Assembly (NCBI GenBank): GCA_039030335.1
Contig: JBCCEJ010000015.1
Location: 1 to 64,000 of the forward strand
DNA: 64,000 bases
Direction: 5' to 3'
From: JBCCEJ01 sp039030335
GTDB lineage: Bacteria > Pseudomonadota > Gammaproteobacteria > HK1
The notes under the pieces were generated by a model. The model saw only the letters and a list, made by a program, of their open reading frames with translations, ran no database searches and was not told the origin of the DNA. Numbering within the stretch: position 1 is the stretch's first letter; every line of letters starts with the position of its first letter. Of this stretch, positions 25,923-34,334 are shown in pieces. Both the position numbers and the translations under genes were made by a program.

Positions 25923-27008
25923 ATGAGTCATTCGCACCCGTATGTCCTGATCGCAGCCCTCGCGTTGCTGGCGACGGCCGGTTTGATCGCACTGCTTCGA
26001 CCGGTGGCAGGCCGGCTTGGCTGGCTCGACGAGCCGGGTGCCCACAAGACGCATGACAGCGCAGTCCCGGTGACCGGCGGTATCGCCATGTTCCTGGTGT
26101 TCGCCGTTGCGCTGTTGCTGGTGAACCCGGCGATGAAGCATCTCTGGACCCTGGTCGCCGCGGCCGCTGCGCTCGTGGTGGTCGGGGCATTGGACGATCG
26201 TTATCAGTTGTCGTACCGGTGGCGTTTCATGGCGCAGACGGCTGCCGGTCTCGTCATGACGTTGGGAGCTGACACTGCGCTGCGCGATATGGGATATCTG
26301 CAGTGGGACCATAGCCTTACCGAAACTGGCCTGTGGCAGGTACCGCTGACGGTATTTTGCGTCGTCGGCGTGATCAATGCTCTCAACATGCTGGATGGCC
26401 TGGATGGACTGGCGGGTACGGTAGCGTTGATCGCGGCAGCGGCGCTCGCGTGGTTTGCGTTCACTGGCGGCCGCGACGCGGACGGTGTGGTGCTGCTGGT
26501 GCTCGCGGCGGTCCTGGCCGGATTCCTCAGCTGGAATTGGCGCCTGCCGGGACGGCGCCGCGCACGGGTATTCATGGGCGATGCGGGTAGCCTGTCAGTC
26601 GGCTTCGTGCTGGCGTGGTTCGTCGTCAGCCTGAGTCAGTTGGAAGACGGCACGCGTGCGATGTTGCCGGTGCAAGCATTATGGGTGCTGTGCGTGCCAT
26701 TGATGGACACGGTCCGGCTACTCGTATGGCGCGCGGCCTATGGGACCGGTCCCTTCAAACCCGATCGCCAGCATCTGCATCATGTACTGCAGCGGCGCGG
26801 CTGGTCTCATGGACAGGCAGCGGCAACGGTGATCGCGCTGCACGCGACCGGGGTTATCGCAGGTCTCGTGGCGCCAGGGTACGGCGTCTCAGAGTTCGCC
26901 ATGTTCTATGCCTTCATGGCGCTGTTCTTTTGCTACGCGGTCGCGCTCGGATGGGAATTTGATCGACAGCACGGGTTTTCCGGCGCCACGCAGCCGGTGG
27001 TCTCATAG
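25923..27008 (+). CDS. Undecaprenyl-phosphate sugar-1-phosphate transferase (WecA/TagO family)
   Basis: A 361-residue polytopic membrane protein of the polyprenyl-phosphate N-acetylhexosamine-1-phosphate transferase family, which loads the first sugar onto undecaprenyl phosphate. Diagnostic motifs are THDSAVPVTGG, GALDDRYQL, NALNMLDGLDGLAG, the VFMGDAGS loop and DRQHLHHVL. The ATG at 25923 with CGGAG upstream is preferred over the TTG at 25899 that overlaps the previous stop. With the preceding GT4 enzyme it could begin an O-antigen, exopolysaccharide or PEP-CTERM-associated glycan. No flippase or polymerase is in the window. Confidence 0.93.
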   Translation: MSHSHPYVLIAALALLATAGLIALLRPVAGRLGWLDEPGAHKTHDSAVPVTGGIAMFLVFAVALLLVNPAMKHLWTLVAAAAALVVVGALDDRYQLSYRWRFMAQTAAGLVMTLGADTALRDMGYLQWDHSLTETGLWQVPLTVFCVVGVINALNMLDGLDGLAGTVALIAAAALAWFAFTGGRDADGVVLLVLAAVLAGFLSWNWRLPGRRRARVFMGDAGSLSVGFVLAWFVVSLSQLEDGTRAMLPVQALWVLCVPLMDTVRLLVWRAAYGTGPFKPDRQHLHHVLQRRGWSHGQAAATVIALHATGVIAGLVAPGYGVSEFAMFYAFMALFFCYAVALGWEFDRQHGFSGATQPVVS

Positions 27009-27037
27009 TCGTTCGCAACGTTGTGCACAGACAGCCG

Positions 27038-27778
27038 CTACCCGAGCAGACCCGCGGCTTCGGACGCCGCTACTCGGGTCAGACGGTCGTCGGCGAAGAC
27101 CAGCACGGATTCCTGTTCGAACCAGTCGCCCAACACAAAGCGCTGACGGGCGCGGTCACCGATGTGGTGAACGTGATCCTTGGGACGATGCGTATGTCCG
27201 TGGATGAGCCAGTCGGCATCGTGTGCGATCAGCATTTCCTCCACGGCACCGTCATTGACGTCCATGATGGCATGGGCTTTGTGAGCGACCGCCTGGCGGG
27301 AGGTTTCTGCAAGCCTGAGTGCTTCCTGTGCGCGCTCGGCCAGACTTAGCGACAGAAACGCGCGCTGATTTTCCGGTGACCGGGAGTAGGCGCGAAAGGC
27401 CTGATAGTCGGTGTCGTCGATGCAGAGTTCATCGCCGTGGCACAGCACGACGCGGCGTCCACCGAGGTCGATACGATGCACTTCGGGGAGTAACGCACTG
27501 CCGGTTTGCTCGGCGAACGCCGCACCGAGCAGGAAATCGTGATTGCCATGCCCTGCGAATATGCGCGTACCGGCTGCGGCGAGATCGGCCAGCGCGTGGA
27601 CAACTTCGCCGTGGGGCGGCCTGACGTCGTCGTCACCCAGCCATGCGTCGAATGTGTCGCCGAGCAGATAGAGCGTTTCGGCGCGACTATGCATAGCTGC
27701 GAGGAAGTTGATGAATGCCATCGTCGCGCGCGGCGCGCGTACGCCCGCATGCACGTCCGCGACAAACACGTGCGCCAT
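27038..27778 (-). CDS. lpxH: UDP-2,3-diacylglucosamine diphosphatase
   Basis: The 246-residue metallophosphoesterase hydrolyses UDP-2,3-diacylglucosamine to lipid X, the fourth step of lipid A synthesis, on the inner face of the inner membrane. The dimetal motifs are in place: ADVH (D8, H10), LLGDTFDAWLGDD, AGHGNHDFLLG, LCHGDELCIDD and LIHGHTHRP. The length is as in E. coli LpxH. It follows ppiB by 32 bp in the same direction, an arrangement also common in pseudomonads. Confidence 0.96.
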   Translation of the reverse strand: MAHVFVADVHAGVRAPRATMAFINFLAAMHSRAETLYLLGDTFDAWLGDDDVRPPHGEVVHALADLAAAGTRIFAGHGNHDFLLGAAFAEQTGSALLPEVHRIDLGGRRVVLCHGDELCIDDTDYQAFRAYSRSPENQRAFLSLSLAERAQEALRLAETSRQAVAHKAHAIMDVNDGAVEEMLIAHDADWLIHGHTHRPKDHVHHIGDRARQRFVLGDWFEQESVLVFADDRLTRVAASEAAGLLG

Positions 27779-27810
27779 CGCGTTACGCTTCCCGGGACGG
27801 TCGGGTCACC

Positions 27811-28311
27811 TCACTCGCTGATGACAGACGCCGTGTTGATCACGATATCTTCCTTTGGCACATCGTTGTGCATGCCGCGCGACCCGGTCGGCACGTCGGT
27901 CATCTGGTCGACCACGTCCATGCCGGCGGACACCTTGCCGAACACGCAGTAACCCCAGCCCTGGCGGGTCGGTGCGCTGAAGTTCAGGAACTCGTTGTCT
28001 TCTACATTGATGAAGAACTGGGCACTGGCCGAGTGTGGGTCCTGAGTCCGCGCCATCGCGAGTGTGCCGACGTTGTTCTTGAGGCCGTTGTCCGCCTCGT
28101 TCTTGACCGGCGCGCGCGTGCTCTTTTGGTCCATGTCGGCGGTGAAGCCGCCGCCTTGCACCATGAATCCGGGGATTACGCGATGGAAGATGGTGCCGTC
28201 GTAGTGCCCGTCTTGCACGTACTGGACGAAGTTCTGCACCGTCTCGGGCGCTTTGTCGGCGTCGAGTTCGATATCGATGTCACCAAGGTTGGTCGAAAGT
28301 CGTACATGCAT
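27811..28311 (-). CDS. ppiB: Cytoplasmic cyclophilin (peptidyl-prolyl isomerase B)
   Basis: A 166-residue cyclophilin without a signal peptide that catalyses cis-trans isomerisation of prolyl bonds. Active-site segments are FHRVIPGFMVQGGGF, MARTQDPHSASAQFFIN and WGYCVFGKV; the catalytic Arg is in FHRV. It lies 5 bp after the exported paralogue and 32 bp before lpxH on the same strand, so the three probably form one transcript. Confidence 0.95.
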   Translation of the reverse strand: MHVRLSTNLGDIDIELDADKAPETVQNFVQYVQDGHYDGTIFHRVIPGFMVQGGGFTADMDQKSTRAPVKNEADNGLKNNVGTLAMARTQDPHSASAQFFINVEDNEFLNFSAPTRQGWGYCVFGKVSAGMDVVDQMTDVPTGSRGMHNDVPKEDIVINTASVISE

Positions 28312-28316
28312 GGCGT

Positions 28317-28913
28317 TCAGCCTCCTTCGGGCTCGATGATCTCAGCCTTCTCGACTACCACGGTCCGAGTTGGCAAATTCTGGAAGAATCCGCTGGGCGC
28401 GGTCGGAATGCTGCGAATGCGGTCGACCACATCCATACCTTCAGTGACGCTCCCGAATACCGCGTAGCCCCAACCACGGCGAGTCTTGTTCTTGTGGTTC
28501 AAAAACCCGTTGTCAACGACGTTGATGAAGAACTGCGCCGTCGCGGAGTGCGGATCGCTGGTCCGCGCCATGGCGACCGTTCCCCGAGCGTTTCTGAGTC
28601 CGTTGTAGGCTTCATTCGGCACTGGCTGCCCGAGCGCTTCCTTGCGCTGGAGGTCCGATGAGAAGCCGCCGCCTTGCACCATGAAGTTGGCGATAACGCG
28701 GTGAAAGATGGTCCCATCGTAATGACCGGACTGAACATAGCCGAGAAAGTTAGCCACCGTGGCCGGCGCCCTTTTCCCGTCGAGGGTCAGCACGAATACA
28801 CCTTCCGATGTGGTTACGCGCACCTGCGGCTGCGCGGCGGCGAGCTTTGCCGGCATCCCGAGGCAGCAGGCGAGAACCAGTGAGACGAGCGGTACAAAGC
28901 GCGAAAGGGTCAT
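28317..28913 (-). CDS. ppiA: Periplasmic cyclophilin (peptidyl-prolyl isomerase A type)
   Basis: A 198-residue exported cyclophilin. The ATG at 28913 gives a classical signal peptide (MTLSRFVPLVSLVLACCLG, cleavage near KLAAA-QP), followed by the domain with FHRVIANFMVQGGGF, MARTSDPHSATAQFFIN and WGYAVFGSV. A longer frame reaches 29129, but its first 72 residues are not conserved-looking and hide the signal peptide. It heads the ppiA-ppiB-lpxH unit and would act on envelope proteins. Confidence 0.92.
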   Translation of the reverse strand: MTLSRFVPLVSLVLACCLGMPAKLAAAQPQVRVTTSEGVFVLTLDGKRAPATVANFLGYVQSGHYDGTIFHRVIANFMVQGGGFSSDLQRKEALGQPVPNEAYNGLRNARGTVAMARTSDPHSATAQFFINVVDNGFLNHKNKTRRGWGYAVFGSVTEGMDVVDRIRSIPTAPSGFFQNLPTRTVVVEKAEIIEPEGG

Positions 28914-29302
28914 ACGAAATGCGGCCCTTGAAGCATCTGTCAAACCGCGCATGATACGCGCAACTGCCGTCCGATTCATGGGCGGTGCCGCTACTTTCAA
29001 ACCCGCCTTGCGGCAGACATCGCCTGGGCCGTGAATGCGCCATGCGCCTCGACCTTCGGCGTCACGACCCCGCTCGAGAGCCGTTCTCGAGCCGGCGCAC
29101 CCAACTGATGGGAGTACAAACAGCGACAATAGTCCGATGCCAGGAACCCAGCCATGATGTCAGGCCCCAACTTGACGCTCCCATGGTGGGCCTTTAACAT
29201 TTCCGCTCTTCGCATGGCGAAGCTTGTCAGTCGGTGGCTCGGCCTCAGAAACCGCCGAGCTGATGACGGTCAAAGCGGCGCCCATTCGTTCGATGGCTGC
29301 TA
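28914..29302. other. Intergenic region between ppiA and the tRNA array
   Basis: These 389 bases carry no convincing gene. They hold the promoter candidate for the tRNA array (29172-29200) and a small perfect hairpin (7-bp stem, 29237-29243 with 29254-29260) in the leader before tRNA-Pro. The left part presumably contains the ppiA promoter, but I cannot pick out clear -35/-10 boxes. Confidence 0.4.
29172..29200 (+). promoter_or_regulatory. Putative sigma-70 promoter of tRNA array
   Basis: TTGACG at 29172-29177 and TAACAT at 29195-29200 are separated by exactly 17 bp. The -35 box matches 5 of 6 and the -10 box 4 of 6 consensus bases. Transcription would start near 29207, about 95 nt before tRNA-Pro. 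Confidence 0.5.
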
Positions 29303-29379
29303 CGGGGCATGGCGCAGTTTGGTAGCGCACCTGCTTTGGGAGCAGGGGGTCGGGGGTTCGAATCCCTCTGCCCCGACCA
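29303..29379 (+). tRNA. tRNA-Pro (anticodon TGG)
   Basis: A 77-nt cloverleaf. The acceptor arms CGGGGCA and TGCCCCG pair perfectly, the anticodon loop TTTGGGA carries TGG, the T loop is GGGTTCGAATCC and the CCA end is encoded. It is first of three tRNA genes in a row. Confidence 0.97.
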
Positions 29380-29485
29380 ACTCGAAGCCGACTTCATTTG
29401 CACCTGTCAGCTCGAGTGATCAGGGCGGCGGCATGGCCGTTCGAATGTTGGCGGCCATCGGATGAAAGCGGTCCCGGTCAAACGA

Positions 29486-29562
29486 GCGCCTGTAGCTCAA
29501 CCGGATAGAGCATCGGCCTTCTAAGCCGAGGGTTGCAGGTTCGAGTCCTGCCGGGCGCGCCA
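29486..29562 (+). tRNA. tRNA-Arg (anticodon TCT)
   Basis: A 77-nt cloverleaf. The acceptor GCGCCTG pairs with CGGGCGC (one G-T pair), the anticodon stem CGGCC/GGCCG-type arm holds the loop with TCT, the T arm is GCAGGTTCGAGTCCTGC and CCA is encoded. It lies 106 bp after tRNA-Pro. Confidence 0.96.
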
Positions 29563-29608
29563 ATCCATGCGAGGAAGTCGCGCGAAGGCGCGGCGCTACA
29601 AGTTCACT

Positions 29609-29685
29609 GGTGAGCGTAGCTCAGTTGGTAGAGCGCCGGTTTGTGGTACCGGTGGTCGTGGGTTCGAGTCCCATCGTTCACCCCA
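29609..29685 (+). tRNA. tRNA-His (anticodon GTG)
   Basis: A cloverleaf with acceptor GTGAGCG/CGTTCAC and an extra G at 29609 facing C73 (29682), the G-1 identity element of tRNA-His. The anticodon loop contains GTG between CCGGT and ACCGG, the T arm is GTGGGTTCGAGTCCCA and CCA is encoded. It is the last gene of the Pro-Arg-His array. Confidence 0.96.
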
Positions 29686-29699
29686 AACTCATGCAGGAG

Positions 29700-29724
29700 A
29701 GCCACCCGGCGAGGTGGCTTTTTT
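29700..29724 (+). terminator. Rho-independent terminator after the tRNA array
   Basis: AGCCACC (29700-29706) pairs with GGTGGCT (29713-29719) around a 6-nt loop and runs into six T residues (29719-29724). It lies 14 bp after tRNA-His and closes the array. Confidence 0.9.
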
Positions 29725-29815
29725 GTGCCTGCTGCCAACCGACCGGGCAGGAGCGTGGACGCGCTACGGCGATGCCGTGATAATCCGCGCGTGTTGAACC
29801 GGGGAGCCGCCACGC

Positions 29816-31195
29816 TTGCTCTTCAATACCCAGGTCTTCCTGCTCGCGTTCCTGCCGGTTGCGTTATTCGGCTTTTACCTGCTGATCGATCGACCTGCAC
29901 TCAGGGCCTGGTGGCTGATCGGCGTTTCCTTGTACTTCTACGGGTACTGGGAGCCACGGCTGCTGCCGCTTCTGGTCGCTTCGATCCTGCTCAACTGGCT
30001 GTTGGCAATCGCGTTCGTCCGGTGGCGCTTCGGGTGGTTGCTACCTGTCGGTATCGCTTCGAATCTTGCCCTGCTCGGCGTGTTCAAGTACGCGGATTTC
30101 TTCGCCAGTTCGCTCGCCGCGTTCACCCCGCTCGAGCACGGCAGCTTCAACATAATCCTGCCGCTTGGCATCAGCTTCTTCACGTTTCAGCAGATTTCGT
30201 ACCTGGCTGACTTAAGCCGCGGCGCCGCACCGCGGTATGGTCTGCGCGAATACGCACTCTATGTGAGTTTCTTTCCTCAACTGATCGCGGGCCCGATCGT
30301 CCGACACAATCAGATCATCGACCAGTACGCGTTGGACCCGCGGCGCGACGGCGCGTCCCAACGGGTGGCGCAAGGCGTGCTACTGCTGGTGCTCGGCCTC
30401 GCCAAGAAGCTACTGCTCGCTGACGAGGCGGCTGAGTTTGCCGATCCTATCTTCGCAGCCGTAGGGCCCGGTGTGAGCGTGGCACCTGAATCAGCCTGGA
30501 TCGGTCTGCTGGCCTTTACTCTTCAGATCTACTTCGACTTCTCTGGCTATTCCGATATGGCCATCGGCCTTGCACTGCTATTTGGTCTGAGCCTGCCAGT
30601 CAACTTCAATGCGCCTTATCGCGCCGTTTCGGTTAGTGATTTCTGGCGCCGCTGGCATATCACGCTATCGGAGTTCCTGCGCGACTATCTCTACATTCCG
30701 TTGGGCGGCAACCGGCATGGGCAGGCACGCCTGGCGCTGGCCTTGTTGGCGACCATGCTGCTCGGCGGGCTGTGGCATGGCGCGGCGTGGACCTTCGTCG
30801 GCTGGGGCGCATTGCACGGCCTTGCGCTCGTTGCGGCTCACGGTTGGCGGCGCACCGGAATCAAGTGTCCGGATGCGCTCGGATGGGTGTTGACGCTCGT
30901 CGTCGTGATGGCCGCCTGGGTTTTGTTCAGAGCCCCCGACTTCGAGAGCGCAGCGTGGTTCTATGCTTCGCTCTGGCCCTGGCATGCGGGTGTGGCCGTG
31001 ACTGGCCTCGACAGCCTGTGGGTGCTGTACGTCGGTGCGCTGCTGGCGACGCTCGGGCCAACCAGCCAGTCGCTCGCGCACGAGTGGCTCAGGCCGCGCC
31101 GTTGGCAGGCCGTTGCGACTGGCGTTGCGCTGACATTTTTAATCCTGGCTGCCGGTGGACTGCGCAGTGAAGAATTCATCTACTTCCAGTTCTGA
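29816..31195 (+). CDS. MBOAT-family O-acyltransferase (AlgI/DltB-like)
   Basis: A 459-residue polytopic membrane protein that begins MLFNTQVFLLAFLPV, the standard N terminus of AlgI-type MBOAT proteins. The start is a TTG at 29816 with GGGGAG 9 nt upstream. Further marks are SFFTFQQISYL, FPQLIAGPIVRH, the FDFSGYSDMAIG segment and the catalytic His in LWHGAAWTFVGWG. Such proteins move acyl (usually acetyl) groups across the inner membrane onto extracellular glycans. The next gene encodes an SGNH-like exported partner, as in AlgI/AlgJ and DltB/DltD pairs. The glycan target is not known; there are no alginate genes here. Confidence 0.94.
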   Translation: MLFNTQVFLLAFLPVALFGFYLLIDRPALRAWWLIGVSLYFYGYWEPRLLPLLVASILLNWLLAIAFVRWRFGWLLPVGIASNLALLGVFKYADFFASSLAAFTPLEHGSFNIILPLGISFFTFQQISYLADLSRGAAPRYGLREYALYVSFFPQLIAGPIVRHNQIIDQYALDPRRDGASQRVAQGVLLLVLGLAKKLLLADEAAEFADPIFAAVGPGVSVAPESAWIGLLAFTLQIYFDFSGYSDMAIGLALLFGLSLPVNFNAPYRAVSVSDFWRRWHITLSEFLRDYLYIPLGGNRHGQARLALALLATMLLGGLWHGAAWTFVGWGALHGLALVAAHGWRRTGIKCPDALGWVLTLVVVMAAWVLFRAPDFESAAWFYASLWPWHAGVAVTGLDSLWVLYVGALLATLGPTSQSLAHEWLRPRRWQAVATGVALTFLILAAGGLRSEEFIYFQF

Positions 31196-32321
31196 CACCG
31201 CCGGCGACGGCGGAACCGTCAGACCGAGCCGCGTACAAGATGCGGCAGATGCCAGTGCCTGCGCCCGTACACCGGACCCCTGGCGCGCTTTCCTGCGGTG
31301 GACTGCTGCAGCGTTTGGCGCCACGTTCGCGACGCTCGCTGTATTCATTGTCGTACTCGACCCTCACGATCATCTGCTGATCGCCCCGACATTCGAGCGC
31401 GCGCCGATCAATTCGAACCAGCGCTACTCCTATCCCGCCGTCGCGCGGTCGGAACAGTTCGACTCCGTTGTGATCGGCACGTCGACGGCACGGCTACTGA
31501 AACCTTCACGACTCGACCCTGAACTGGGTGGGCGGTTTGCCAACCTGTCGATGAACAGCGCCACCTCCTATGAGCAAGGTCGGCTGTTGGATCTGTTCCT
31601 GCGCTCGCGTGCCGAGGTTCACACGGTTCTGTTTGGCGTCGATTCGGTCTGGTGTGAGCGTAACGCTTCGCCCGTTCGGTACACCCCCCGTCCGTTTCCG
31701 GAATGGCTCTACGACGACGATCCCTGGAACGATCTCCTACATGTCCTGAACGGGCCGACACTCGAGCAGGCCGTCCGGCAACTGCAGTTTCAACTGGGCC
31801 GGCGAGAGCCGCGATTCGGGCTCGATGGTTACCGCACATTCCTGCCACCACCCGGGGAGTACGACCTCGGCAAGGCGCGGCGAAACCTCTATGGCGGGGA
31901 CGGCACGCCGCGACCACGGGAAGGAGCGTCCGGTCCTCTGTCCGATACCGAACGCACTGAGGCGGTGTACGGCGCGCTTCGCAACATGCAGGGCGCGCTG
32001 GCTGCCGTGCCGGCCAAAGCCCGGATCATCTTCTGGCTGGTGCCCTACCATCATCATCACCTGGGGGCGCCCGGCAGCAAGCGACTCGCCTGGCTCGATG
32101 ACTGCAAACAGCGCATTGTGCAGCTGGCTGCCTCGCGGCCTAACACGGTTGTCCTCGACATGATGTTCAGGTCGCCGTTGACCAGTGAGGATGCCAACTA
32201 CTGGGATCCGCTGCACTTCTCCGAATCCGTTGCGGATAGCTTGCCAGGCCTGTTTCGACTGGCGATCGAAGACGGTATGCCCGGGAAGTCGATAAAGCGC
32301 CTGCTCCCGCGCGGCTCCTGA
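31155..32321 (+). CDS. Exported SGNH-hydrolase-like acyltransferase partner
   Basis: A 388-residue protein overlapping the MBOAT gene by 41 nt (GTG at 31155, with an alternative GTG at 31167). One hydrophobic segment (about residues 50-68) anchors it in the inner membrane with a periplasmic domain. The segment VVIGTSTARLL fits the nucleophile Ser region, and YWDPLHFS near the C terminus supplies an Asp-x-x-His dyad of the SGNH/AlgJ-AlgX type. The family pairs with MBOAT proteins to complete O-acetylation of a polysaccharide. The assignment rests on these motifs and the context. Confidence 0.78.
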   Translation: MDCAVKNSSTSSSDTAGDGGTVRPSRVQDAADASACARTPDPWRAFLRWTAAAFGATFATLAVFIVVLDPHDHLLIAPTFERAPINSNQRYSYPAVARSEQFDSVVIGTSTARLLKPSRLDPELGGRFANLSMNSATSYEQGRLLDLFLRSRAEVHTVLFGVDSVWCERNASPVRYTPRPFPEWLYDDDPWNDLLHVLNGPTLEQAVRQLQFQLGRREPRFGLDGYRTFLPPPGEYDLGKARRNLYGGDGTPRPREGASGPLSDTERTEAVYGALRNMQGALAAVPAKARIIFWLVPYHHHHLGAPGSKRLAWLDDCKQRIVQLAASRPNTVVLDMMFRSPLTSEDANYWDPLHFSESVADSLPGLFRLAIEDGMPGKSIKRLLPRGS

Positions 32322-32330
32322 ACGTGGTGC

Positions 32331-33191
32331 TCAGATTCCGGCCAGCTCGGACAGCATGTGTTTGGCGTTCTCTAGATCCCCTTCGGCTGTAACCGGTTGG
32401 ATGCACACATGCGTAGCACCAGCCTGACGATGAGCGTTGATCCGGGCTTCGATGGCCTTGCGGTCGCCCCAGGCCACCATGGCGTTCAGGAAACGGCGGT
32501 TACCTCCATCAGCCAGCTCGTTCTCACTGAAGCCGAGGCGGAGCCAGTTGTTGCGATAGTTTGGTAACGGCATGTAACGCGATAATTCGCGTTTGGCCCA
32601 TTCGTGGGCAACGCTGTCGTCGGTTTCCATACACACTTTCTGTTCAACGACCAGAATCGCTTTCGGACCAACTCTCTCACGCGCCATTGCCGTGTGTTCA
32701 GGCGTCACGTTGTACGGGATGGCACCGCGGCTAAGCTCCGCGGACAGGTCGAGCATGCGCGGCCCGAGCGCGGCGATCATCACTTGCAAATCTGCAGGAT
32801 CGTCTTGCCCTTCGCGAATGGCTTCGAGGTACTGGCGCATCGTCGCGACGGGCTTGCCGTAATGGTGACCACGAAAACGCTCGACCATCGGGATGTGCGA
32901 CACACCGAGACCCAGTACATAGCGTCCGCCGGAGATACGCGACAGGGTATTGAGGCCGTTGCGCGCGGCGACGGCATCGCGTGCGTAGATGTTGGCGATG
33001 GCCGTGCCGATAGTGAGGCTCGTGGTGTGACTCAGCAAAAAGGCACCAAACGACATGGCCTCGTAACCCATCGCCTCCGAGTGCCACAGCGCGCCATAGC
33101 CCTGTTGCTCGATATGGCCGATGAAGTCGATCCATTGTTCGGGTGAAAGTTTGTCGGCGGCGTACCAGACGCCCAGTTGTCCGAGGTTCAT
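32331..33191 (-). CDS. Luciferase-like (LLM) F420/flavin-dependent oxidoreductase
   Basis: The start is the ATG at 33191, giving 286 residues beginning MNLGQLGVWYAADKLS; longer readings add a non-conserved tail. The TIM-barrel features are LWHSEAMGYEAMSFGAFLLS, IGTAIANIYARDAVAARNG and GRYVLGLGVSHIPMVERF. This resembles the TIGR03620-type LLM oxidoreductases, several of which use coenzyme F420 in actinobacteria. Whether F420 or FMN is used here cannot be told from the sequence. It is convergent with the SGNH gene (9 bp) and divergent from another LLM gene. Confidence 0.88.
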   Translation of the reverse strand: MNLGQLGVWYAADKLSPEQWIDFIGHIEQQGYGALWHSEAMGYEAMSFGAFLLSHTTSLTIGTAIANIYARDAVAARNGLNTLSRISGGRYVLGLGVSHIPMVERFRGHHYGKPVATMRQYLEAIREGQDDPADLQVMIAALGPRMLDLSAELSRGAIPYNVTPEHTAMARERVGPKAILVVEQKVCMETDDSVAHEWAKRELSRYMPLPNYRNNWLRLGFSENELADGGNRRFLNAMVAWGDRKAIEARINAHRQAGATHVCIQPVTAEGDLENAKHMLSELAGI

Positions 33192-33305
33192 CGTTTTGCA
33201 GTCCCGCGGTTGTCGTGGATTAGCGGCGGTTTGAAGGCTTGACGGCACGGCTCGGCACCCATCAGGGTAGTGCAGCCCTGATGGTGTGACTTGAGGTCCG
33301 TGACG

Positions 33306-34334
33306 ATGAGCCAACGATTGCGTTTTGGCATGCTGCTGCCCGTGGAGCATGTGCCTGGAGACGATATCCAGAAGCGCTTTGCTAATCTACTCGAAGCTGC
33401 CCGGCTGGCCGAGCAGGCAGGATTCAGCTACCTGGACGCGCCGCAGCATTACCTCGCGTCTCCATCTCAGTATCTGCACTGCATTCCGCTACTGGCTCGC
33501 GTGGCCGCTGATGTAACGACCATGCAGCTTTGCACGAACATCATCCAGCTTACGCTGCACAACCCGGTTCAAATCGCCGAGGAGCTGGCCACGCTGGACG
33601 TGATCACCGGAGGGCGGCTCGTCGTAGGGTTCGGACGCGGCTACCGGGAAGACGAGTTTCAGGCTTTTGGAATACCGGAAGGAAGGCGGCTTGGCCGCTT
33701 TCTGGAAGCGTTCGAAATCGTGCGACGGTTGTGGCGTGACGAGTCGGTTACATTTGACGGCGTGCACTTCAAGTTGCACGACGCTTCCATCGGAATCCGG
33801 CCGATTCAGCCGGGAGGTCCCGCGGTCATGCTGGCGGCCAGTGGCGACAAGATGATCTCGCGTGCCGCGACGATGGCTGATGGTTGGTCCGCCGTTGGTC
33901 ATGCCACGCTGGACGTGCTGGCGCGCCAGGCGGAGGTCTACCGCGAAGCGGTAACAGCCGCCGGGCGGCCTTTCCCACCCCCGCATTATCGACTTGCACT
34001 CGAGACGTTCGTCGCGGAAACCCGCGAACAGGCGGAGGCGCGGGCGTTTCCGCACGTGGCGCGCAAGTATGCTGGCTACAAGAGCTGGGGACAGGACGAC
34101 GAATTACCCGAGGGCCAAACCTTCGACTTGCCGATCGAGGAGCTTCAGGCTGGTCGGTTCAATATTGGCGATGTCGAATCGGTCACCAATCGCATACTGG
34201 AATATCATCGCGCAATGCAGATGACGGAGATGGGTGTGCGCCTTTTCTGGGGCGGCATGGACCAGCGGGATTACCTGCGGGCGATCGAGTTGATGGGCGA
34301 GAAGGTCATTCCGGCCGTCAACGCGGCGCTATAG
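33306..34334 (+). CDS. LLM-class flavin-dependent oxidoreductase (alkanal monooxygenase-like)
   Basis: A 342-residue luciferase-like monooxygenase. MSQRLRFGMLLPVEHV opens the barrel, and LCTNIIQLTLHNPVQIAEELATLD and GFGRGYREDEFQAFGIP are typical of bacterial luciferase relatives. The ATG at 33306 follows GAGG by 10 nt. Proteins of this type oxidise aldehydes, ketones or sulfonates with FMNH2 from a separate reductase; no reductase gene is adjacent. Its end overlaps by 6 nt the convergent enolase-superfamily gene. Its nearest relative in the window is the gene at 41104-42132. Confidence 0.9.
   Translation: MSQRLRFGMLLPVEHVPGDDIQKRFANLLEAARLAEQAGFSYLDAPQHYLASPSQYLHCIPLLARVAADVTTMQLCTNIIQLTLHNPVQIAEELATLDVITGGRLVVGFGRGYREDEFQAFGIPEGRRLGRFLEAFEIVRRLWRDESVTFDGVHFKLHDASIGIRPIQPGGPAVMLAASGDKMISRAATMADGWSAVGHATLDVLARQAEVYREAVTAAGRPFPPPHYRLALETFVAETREQAEARAFPHVARKYAGYKSWGQDDELPEGQTFDLPIEELQAGRFNIGDVESVTNRILEYHRAMQMTEMGVRLFWGGMDQRDYLRAIELMGEKVIPAVNAAL

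Noticed and set aside
29154..29465. Possible small protein over the tRNA-Pro region
   Set aside because: It runs through a perfect tRNA cloverleaf and its leader.
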